Positions 63,793 to 64,000 of a stretch of 64,000 nt of DNA are shown in pieces; the stretch's first letter is position 1, and every line of letters begins with the position of its first letter. The notes below the pieces were generated by a model. The model was not told the origin of the DNA. It ran no database searches and worked only from the letters and a program-made list of their open reading frames with translations. Source of the stretch: Petunia secreta (Eukaryota > Streptophyta > Magnoliopsida > Solanales > Solanaceae); assembly GCA_029990175.1 (NCBI GenBank), contig JARKIP010000010.1, forward strand, positions 45,192,001 to 45,256,000, written 5' to 3'. The position numbers and the translations under genes were made by a program.

Positions 63793-64000
63793 CTCCCTCT
63801 GTTTCAAAATAGATGGCATGTTTCGGATTTCGAAAGTCAAACGAGTTCATTTTGACCATGAATTTGAACATATAATCTTTAAGTTTTTTAGAACGATATT
63901 TATATATTTTGAAACTACATAAAAAAATATTATAAGTCATAATAATTAATAATTCAACATATTTAAAAGATATATGAAAATATTACGGTGAAAGATAAAC
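63793..64000. mobile_element. Stowaway-like MITE, right end beyond window
   Basis: TA followed by CTCCCTCTGTTTCAAAATAG, a close match to the Stowaway terminal repeat. The AT-rich body runs to the window edge, and the opposite terminus is not seen. Confidence 0.5.

Overview
The window looks like plant nuclear DNA made almost entirely of nested transposable elements. I find no convincing host gene. The LTR families (a Tat/Ogre-type element with plant-style ORF1 proteins, a Tekay/Del chromovirus whose LTR opens with TGTCACGACC, an Athila-type element primed by tRNA-Asp) and the plant L1-type LINE point to a dicot, most likely a Solanaceae species such as Nicotiana, Lycium or a relative. The species guess rests on remembered family resemblance, not a search.

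Layout, left to right. (A) 1-15282, minus strand: Tat/Ogre-type Ty3/gypsy element whose 3' LTR lies beyond the left edge. It has integrase, RT with two RNase H domains, a probable intron between protease and RT, protease with G-patch, gag, two ORF1-like proteins, a tRNA-Arg primer site and a 3.6-kb LTR. It sits in (X) 15283-18162, plus strand: a decayed Ty1/copia element lacking its integrase core, followed by an LTR at 18163-19028. That LTR is followed in turn by a tRNA-iMet primer site that opens (C), a plus-strand gypsy element of which only leader and gag survive (19032-19382 and 30287-33020). (B) 19383-30286, minus strand: near full-length Tekay/Del chromovirus inserted in the C leader, with perfect CAAAC target duplications. 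(D) 33021-39197, minus strand: decayed chromovirus-like element with two minisatellites in its LTR. (E) 39198-42601 and 48297-about 48960, minus strand: LINE, cut by D before its RT and split by (F) 42602-48296, a plus-strand non-autonomous Athila-type element with TTCGT target duplications. (G) 49373-60853, plus strand: second Tat-lineage element with CAGTC target duplications, a tRNA-Lys-like sequence and an antisense spliced gene. (H) 61138-63593: short non-autonomous LTR element. The right edge (63644-64000) holds Stowaway-like MITE sequence.

All long coding regions carry stops, frameshifts or missing domains, so every element looks non-autonomous now. The exceptions at ORF level are the 368-aa ORF1 of A, the 329-aa Cys-rich ORF of F, and long undisturbed stretches of B (RT; RNase H-integrase-chromodomain).

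The parts most worth following up are the antisense gene of G (TATA box, three GT-AG introns, coiled-coil tail), the tRNA-like cassette in the same element, the two divergent ORF1 proteins in A, and the unfamiliar protein of F. All family assignments come from motifs read by eye; no database search was possible.
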